DNA from: Sphingobium estronivorans
GTDB lineage: Bacteria > Pseudomonadota > Alphaproteobacteria > Sphingomonadales > Sphingomonadaceae
Assembly (NCBI RefSeq): GCF_008692605.1
Contig: NZ_LFCT01000018.1
Location: forward strand, 1-64,000
DNA: 64,000 bases
Reading direction: 5' to 3'
Part shown: positions 59,457 through 64,000 of the stretch, piece after piece
Numbering within the stretch: position 1 is the stretch's first letter
Layout: every line of letters starts with the position of its first letter
Position numbers and translations under genes: made by a program
Notes under the pieces: model-generated
What the model was told of the DNA's origin: nothing
Seen by the model: the letters and a program-made list of their open reading frames with translations, nothing else
The model's database searches: none

Positions 59457-61679
59457 ATGCAGTTTTCCAGAGGTCTGAAGTGCCTGGGTGCAAGCGCTTT
59501 GCCGTTAGTCTTGATCTACTCGGCGGCAACGCCGGCTTTTGCGGAGGAAACCCCACAGGCACGTGCGGCGGCGCCGGAAGGAACTCACACTCATGACCCG
59601 GGCAAGGCTCCGATTGAGTTGGAGGACATCGTAGTGACGGCCCGCAGACGTGCTGAATCCCTTCAGTCTGTTCCGGTGTCGGTCACGGCGATTTCAGGTC
59701 AAACGCTTGCCGCCGAAGGTGTGAGGAATGTTATCGACCTGCAATTTCACACGCCGGGGCTGACAACCGTCGGGGCGGGGGGTAGCCGTACCCAGACAAA
59801 TTTCGCGATGCGCGGCCAAACACAGACATATGGCGGCGCATTTGCAGGCGTCGCTTCCTATTTCGCCGATATACCGATCATCAGCCAAGCGACCGCGTCG
59901 TTCCTGGATCTTCAGAACGTCCAGGTGTTGAAGGGGCCGCAGGGAACGCTGTTCGGTCGCAACACCACCGGGGGCGCGGTCCTGTTCGCTCCGCAGCGGC
60001 CCACCAGCGAATTTGGCGGCTATGCCATGGCGAAACTGGGGGATTACAATCTCAGACATGCCGAAGGCGCGCTGAACGTTCCGATCGTTCCCGATGTGCT
60101 GGCGGTGCGCCTCAACGCTCAGAGGATCAAGCGGGATGGCTACACGCTCAACCTCACGGATGGCACATATCGCGACAACGTCAACAGCCAGGCCTATCGC
60201 GGCAGTGTGCTTTTCACTCCATCCGGGGGTTTTTCGAATTATCTGGTCGTGGAATATTCGAGAGTGAACGACAGCGGCGGGTCGTTCATGATGAATGCGG
60301 TGCGGCCCAATTCCCTCGTCGCCCAGATTTACCCGGATACATTGCAATATGTTCAGACGCAGAATGCTCGCGGTCCGCGTGTGATCGAGTCTGATGTCAA
60401 TACATTCAACAAGAGCAAACAGCTCGTCATTGTCAATGAAACCACCTATCAGGTCTCGTCTGACTTCTCCTTGAAAAATATTTTCGGCCATCAACGGTTC
60501 GATCAGAATTTCGTTACCGATCAGGATGGCAGTTCGTTCAATATTCTGTGGTTTCCGCAATCCGTGCATACCAAGCTCGTGACGGATGAGTTTCAGCTGT
60601 CCGGCAAGGCGCTGAATGGCAACCTCTCCTTCATTGGAGGGCTATATTATGAGCAATTGTCGCCGACCGGCATCACTGCGATACATGCGCAGATATTCGG
60701 CAACCCCAACGGTGTCGCGTCGAACCAGCGCCGCGACGGCAGCAAGGCCATATATGGACAGGCAACCTATGATCTGAGCGGTATCCTGCCCGGCCTGAAG
60801 TTTACCGCCGGTGGCCGGTACACTTGGGATATCCGAAAGCTCGACCTGCTTGACGGAACGCCGGACCTGACCGCGAAATTCAAGGCTCCCACCTATAATT
60901 TCAGCCTGGATTATCGTATCGATCCCGGCGTTCTGGTCTATCTCGCCACGCGTCGCGGCTATAAGAGCGGTGGCTTCAACGCCCATGCGCCCACGCCGGA
61001 GCTTACCGCCTTTCAGCCGGAATATATAACGGATTATGAGGCGGGCCTGAAAGCGGATTGGCATTTCCAGGGCATGGCGGGCCGAACGAACATCAGTGTA
61101 TATACCGGAAATTACAGCGATATTCAGAAGAATGAGGCTATTCCGGTCAATGGCCAGCTTTTGACAGCGACGTTGAACGCTGCAAGCGGCACGATCAGGG
61201 GCGCGGATTTCGAAACGAGCATTCGCCCCACATCCTGGCTGAATCTGTCGGCTTTCTATTCCTACACGGACGCCTTCTACAAATCCTTTCCCTCGCCGGA
61301 GGGGGATGCGACAGCATCGGAATTCGCCAATACACCCAAGACCAAGCTCGGAGCAACGGCCGAGATCACGGCTCCTTTGGCTGATGACTATGGCAGTCTG
61401 AGTTTCCGGGCGAGCTATTATCACCAGAGTCATCAATATTTTTGGGACCTGAATTTCAACAATCCCGAATCGCGCGCGCCCGGCTATAATCTAGTGAATT
61501 TGCGGGCCGAATGGTCGAATATTGGCGGCAAGCCGTTGTCCGTCGCCTTCTTTGGCACCAATATATTCAACACCAAGTACATGCAGCAGGGTAATCCGCT
61601 GGCGGCTGCTCTTGGGTTCAACAGCGTCGCCTATGGCGATCCGCGCATGTATGGCGCTGAACTGCGGTTCGATTTTTGA
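59457..61679 (+). CDS. TonB-dependent outer-membrane receptor (paralogue 2)
   Basis: A 740 aa receptor, the tandem-type paralogue of 53366: same length, same plug (LEDIVVTARRRAESLQSVPV, NVQVLKGPQGTLFGRNTTGG), and an almost identical C-terminus ending LRFDF with the terminal Phe. The signal peptide covers about 1-30 (FSRGLKCLGASALPLVLIYS, cleavage near AFAEE). Differences cluster in extracellular loops (for example ITAIHAQIFGNPNGVAS), which suggests a changed ligand range. AGGAGAGGGG precedes the ATG. Upstream and downstream flanks are also paralogous. Confidence 0.95.
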   Translation: MQFSRGLKCLGASALPLVLIYSAATPAFAEETPQARAAAPEGTHTHDPGKAPIELEDIVVTARRRAESLQSVPVSVTAISGQTLAAEGVRNVIDLQFHTPGLTTVGAGGSRTQTNFAMRGQTQTYGGAFAGVASYFADIPIISQATASFLDLQNVQVLKGPQGTLFGRNTTGGAVLFAPQRPTSEFGGYAMAKLGDYNLRHAEGALNVPIVPDVLAVRLNAQRIKRDGYTLNLTDGTYRDNVNSQAYRGSVLFTPSGGFSNYLVVEYSRVNDSGGSFMMNAVRPNSLVAQIYPDTLQYVQTQNARGPRVIESDVNTFNKSKQLVIVNETTYQVSSDFSLKNIFGHQRFDQNFVTDQDGSSFNILWFPQSVHTKLVTDEFQLSGKALNGNLSFIGGLYYEQLSPTGITAIHAQIFGNPNGVASNQRRDGSKAIYGQATYDLSGILPGLKFTAGGRYTWDIRKLDLLDGTPDLTAKFKAPTYNFSLDYRIDPGVLVYLATRRGYKSGGFNAHAPTPELTAFQPEYITDYEAGLKADWHFQGMAGRTNISVYTGNYSDIQKNEAIPVNGQLLTATLNAASGTIRGADFETSIRPTSWLNLSAFYSYTDAFYKSFPSPEGDATASEFANTPKTKLGATAEITAPLADDYGSLSFRASYYHQSHQYFWDLNFNNPESRAPGYNLVNLRAEWSNIGGKPLSVAFFGTNIFNTKYMQQGNPLAAALGFNSVAYGDPRMYGAELRFDF

Positions 61680-61964
61680 CGGGAGACGGAAGAGCGCCCT
61701 GAAGGTCGAGGGCGGCGATGAGGTGAGCGAGGGGCCCGCGCGATCGTGCGGGACCCTGGCCCTGGTCATCGGGGCGCGGCGTCCATGGCCAGGGGAGTTC
61801 AAACTGGTCCGATGCGGGTTGCGCATTGGGACCGGCGGATTAGCTATGGAAGCATCGGCCCGGCGGCGGTAGCTTGCCAGCCGGTGGACGACGATCGGGA
61901 CGTTTCCGGCGATCCGCCTCATCCACCGATGACAATAAGTTCAGAGGGACAACAAATACCGGCC
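61680..61964. other. Interval between the third TonB receptor and the acyl-CoA synthetase gene
   Basis: About 285 bases. The first 90 resemble the 3' flank of the second receptor, including GATCGTGCGGGACC, matching CGACCGTGCGGGACC at 55648. No gene is supported before the synthetase, whose frame is open upstream to 61746 without a convincing start. Confidence 0.5.
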
Positions 61965-63641
61965 ATGCGTAAAGACGCTCTCGATCCACGGTCGCGCGCC
62001 TCCAAGGAGGTTACGCTCACGCAAATCCGGGAGGACCGGGAACGGCTTCGGCTGCGCTGGCATGCTGAAGGTTTCTATGGAAAGGAAACCATCGGCGATA
62101 TTCTGCGGATCGGCGCGCAAACCTATCCCGACGCGAAGCGCCACTTCTACTCCGCCGAAAGGCCGGAGCGCGTGTTCACCTTGCACGAAAGCTACCATCT
62201 GAGCCTGACCTATGCCGCCCGTTTGCAGGCGTTGGGCATCGGGCCGGGGGACGTCGTCGCGGTCCAGATGCCCAACTGGTGGGAAGCCGTGATCCTGAGC
62301 CAGGCGATCATCATGGTGGGCGCGGTTCTGTTGCCCATCATACCCATTTATGGGACGGGCGACCTGCAATATATTCTGGCGACCGCCAGGGCGAAGATGT
62401 TGATCGTACCCCAGCGGACACGCAATATCGACTTTCTGGAACGCTTGGAATCGCTCGGCTCCTTGCCTGATCTGGAACATATCCTGATTGTCGGCGAGGA
62501 AGTCCGTCGCGGGGCCATGAACTGGGATCAATTCCTCGCCATCGAGCCGCCGCCATTGGGAACGGTCGATATTTCCCCTGACAGCATTTGCCTGTTGATG
62601 TTCACATCGGGAACGACATCTGCGCCCAAGGGCGTCAGACATACCCACAATACGCTGATCGCAGAGACGAAGACCTTTCCTCTTTACCGTCCCGCCGATC
62701 CGGAGAACCCGCTATTCCTGTCGGCGGGGCCTTTCGGCCATATCGGCAGCGCGCTGGAACTGATCAGGGGATCGTTGACGGGAAACAGCAATGTCACGCG
62801 CGACCGGTGGGATGCGCAGGCCTGTCTGGACCTGATCACCCGGCTCAAACCATGCACCAGCAACGGTGTGCCGTTTTTCATGCTCACCCTGTTCGATCTT
62901 GTGGACAAGGGCCTTGGCGACATCAGCAGCCTGAAATATTTCACAATGGGCGGCACGTCGATCAGCCCTTCGCAAATATTGCGACTTGAAGAAGCCGGGA
63001 TTATGGGCCTGCGGACTTACGGGGCCACGGAAATGCCGACGATCTGCGCGGGCCGCAAGGAAGACCCGATCGGGAAGCGCGCCTATACCGAGGGCCGGCT
63101 TCTGCCGGGTGTCGAGGTTCGCATCGTGGATGACGAAGATAATGACGTCGCGGATGGAACATCCGGCGAGTTGCTGGTGCGCGGGCCGGATCTCTTCGTG
63201 GGCTATCTCGATGAGACGCTGGATCTCGACGCTTTCCTGCCCGGCGGATGGTTCCGCACGGGCGACATCGTCGTGCGGGACGGGGAGGGATATCTCACCA
63301 TCGTTGACCGGAAGAAGGACATCATCATCAGGGGTGGTGAAAATCTTTCTTCGAAGGAGATTGAAGATGCCCTGTGCGGCCATCCCGCGATCTCGGAAGC
63401 CGCTGCGATCGGCATGCCTGACCCCTTATATGGCGAAAAGGTCTGCGCCTTTGTCTCCTTGCGTGCTGGCCAATCCATAAGCCTTGCGGCGGTGCAGGCC
63501 CATTTTGCCGAACTTGGGCTGGCCAAACAGAAAATGCCGGAACAGCTTGAGGTCGTTGAGGATTTTCCCCGCACGCCGCGAGGCAAGGTGAAAAAGACCG
63601 ACCTGCGGGCTTTGTTGCAGCCACAGGGGCACTCGGCTTGA
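61965..63641 (+). CDS. AMP-dependent acyl-CoA synthetase (fatty-acyl-CoA/cyclohexanecarboxylate-CoA ligase type)
   Basis: A 558 aa ANL ligase: LLMFTSGTTSAPKGVRHTHN (P-loop), RTYGATEMPT, GWFRTGDIVVRDGEGYLTIV followed by DRKKDIIIRGGENLSSKEIE, and the C-terminal catalytic Lys in RTPRGKVKKTDLRAL. These features place it with medium-chain or alicyclic acyl-CoA ligases. ATG 61965 (MRKDAL) is used; ATG 61929 is an in-frame alternative and neither has a good ribosome-binding site. It activates a carboxylic acid entering beta-oxidation; the following gene is an SDR. Confidence 0.92.
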   Translation: MRKDALDPRSRASKEVTLTQIREDRERLRLRWHAEGFYGKETIGDILRIGAQTYPDAKRHFYSAERPERVFTLHESYHLSLTYAARLQALGIGPGDVVAVQMPNWWEAVILSQAIIMVGAVLLPIIPIYGTGDLQYILATARAKMLIVPQRTRNIDFLERLESLGSLPDLEHILIVGEEVRRGAMNWDQFLAIEPPPLGTVDISPDSICLLMFTSGTTSAPKGVRHTHNTLIAETKTFPLYRPADPENPLFLSAGPFGHIGSALELIRGSLTGNSNVTRDRWDAQACLDLITRLKPCTSNGVPFFMLTLFDLVDKGLGDISSLKYFTMGGTSISPSQILRLEEAGIMGLRTYGATEMPTICAGRKEDPIGKRAYTEGRLLPGVEVRIVDDEDNDVADGTSGELLVRGPDLFVGYLDETLDLDAFLPGGWFRTGDIVVRDGEGYLTIVDRKKDIIIRGGENLSSKEIEDALCGHPAISEAAAIGMPDPLYGEKVCAFVSLRAGQSISLAAVQAHFAELGLAKQKMPEQLEVVEDFPRTPRGKVKKTDLRALLQPQGHSA

Positions 63642-63724
63642 GACGTGTTGCCTGATAATCCCGAATCCCCTTTGATGGGCGCGTCCCTGACGGATTTGGC
63701 CTTACAGATTTGGAGAATGACCCC

Positions 63725-64000
63725 GTGACACCCAAGCTTCGCCTCGAAAACAAGGTTGCCGTCGTGACAGGCGCCGGCCGCGGGATCGGTCGTGCGGAAG
63801 CTTTGCTCCTTGCGGCCAATGGCGCGAAGGTGGTCGTCAACGATCTGGGCGGAGCGCCGACCGGCGGAGGCGGCGACAGGTCGTTCGCGGACCATGTCGT
63901 GAGCGAAATCATCGCCGCCGGCGGCGTGGCGGTGGCCGAAACCTCCAGCATCGCCAGCATGCAGGGGGGGCAGGCGGTGATCGACGCCGCGCTCGACAAT
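63725..64000 (+). CDS. Short-chain dehydrogenase (hydroxyacyl-CoA dehydrogenase type), 5' part only
   Basis: The frame from GTG 63725 (GGAG 9 nt upstream) reads (M)[20 protein letters not shown], then [20 protein letters not shown] and a GG-rich insertion [10 protein letters not shown]. It is open to the window end. The Rossmann motif [12 protein letters not shown] and NDLGG with a following insertion are typical of the SDR domains in multifunctional 3-hydroxyacyl-CoA dehydrogenases. A preceding ATG (63718) gives only MTP-stop. It lies 83 nt after the synthetase. Confidence 0.88.
   Translation, partial: MTPKLRLENKVAVVTGAGRGIGRAEALLLAANGAKVVVNDLGGAPTGGGGDRSFADHVVSEIIAAGGVAVAETSSIASMQGGQAVIDAALDN

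Overview
The window is GC-rich, gene-dense and almost certainly alphaproteobacterial. The best guess is a sphingomonad (Sphingobium, Novosphingobium or Sphingomonas). The basis is three large TonB-dependent receptors of the sphingomonad catabolic type, a DUF6481 protein, trbI followed by a DUF2274 gene, and many small proteins that look like sphingomonad families. No rRNA is present. The only tRNA trace is the 3' end of an initiator tRNA at base 1. No CRISPR array was seen.

Region 1 (1 to about 11.9 kb) looks like the left part of a degraded integrative or plasmid-derived element. A large serine recombinase on the minus strand reads straight into the tRNA-fMet 3' end, so the probable attachment site lies inside its own reading frame. 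Behind it is a stress-type cargo of mostly tiny genes: a spermidine synthase-like protein, a DUF6481 protein, a cold-shock protein, an orphan ParS/Xre-type antitoxin-domain protein, a groEL paralogue without groES, a YozE-like protein and several hypotheticals of 37 to 124 aa. Four of the small genes share a conserved 5' leader of about 50 nt in which a CTCCC segment can pair with the Shine-Dalgarno sequence. The region ends with trbI (its membrane anchor missing) and a DUF2274 gene, remnants of a conjugation cluster.

Region 2 (about 12.1 to 28.0 kb) is a catabolic block: amidohydrolase, FCD-type GntR regulator and zinc alcohol dehydrogenase. These precede a tightly coupled operon of ten genes. 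It encodes a stand-alone PEP-utiliser swivelling domain, a 513 aa protein of unknown family, an acyl-CoA synthetase, a 200 aa unknown, a PPDK-like dikinase without its PEP/pyruvate barrel, BCCP, biotin carboxylase, a pyruvate-carboxylase-like carboxyltransferase, a thiolase and biotin synthase. The gene order suggests ATP-dependent activation and biotin-dependent carboxylation of a substrate such as a ketone, then CoA ligation and thiolysis. This is the strongest candidate for an undescribed system.

Region 3 (28 to 64 kb) is a large peripheral catabolic island. It has three TonB receptors (two are tandem paralogues), a Baeyer-Villiger monooxygenase, an HSL-type esterase, a PhyH dioxygenase, an acetoacetate decarboxylase-like protein, SDR and MDR oxidoreductases, a flavin reductase, a luciferase-like monooxygenase, enoyl-CoA hydratases, 3-hydroxyacyl-CoA dehydrogenases and a second acyl-CoA synthetase. 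A minus-strand operon (51.4 to 45.8 kb) combines a CoA transferase, thiolase, methylsuccinyl-CoA dehydrogenase-like enzyme, mesaconyl/itaconyl-CoA hydratase-like enzyme and citramalyl-CoA lyase-like enzyme. It would convert a methyl-branched C5 dicarboxylate to pyruvate and acetyl-CoA. AT-rich 14-bp palindromes of the form CTAYAA-NN-TTRTAG lie before five operons in regions 2 and 3 and may define one regulon. The actual growth substrate cannot be named from the sequence; a branched or alicyclic ketone or terpenoid-like compound is the best inference.
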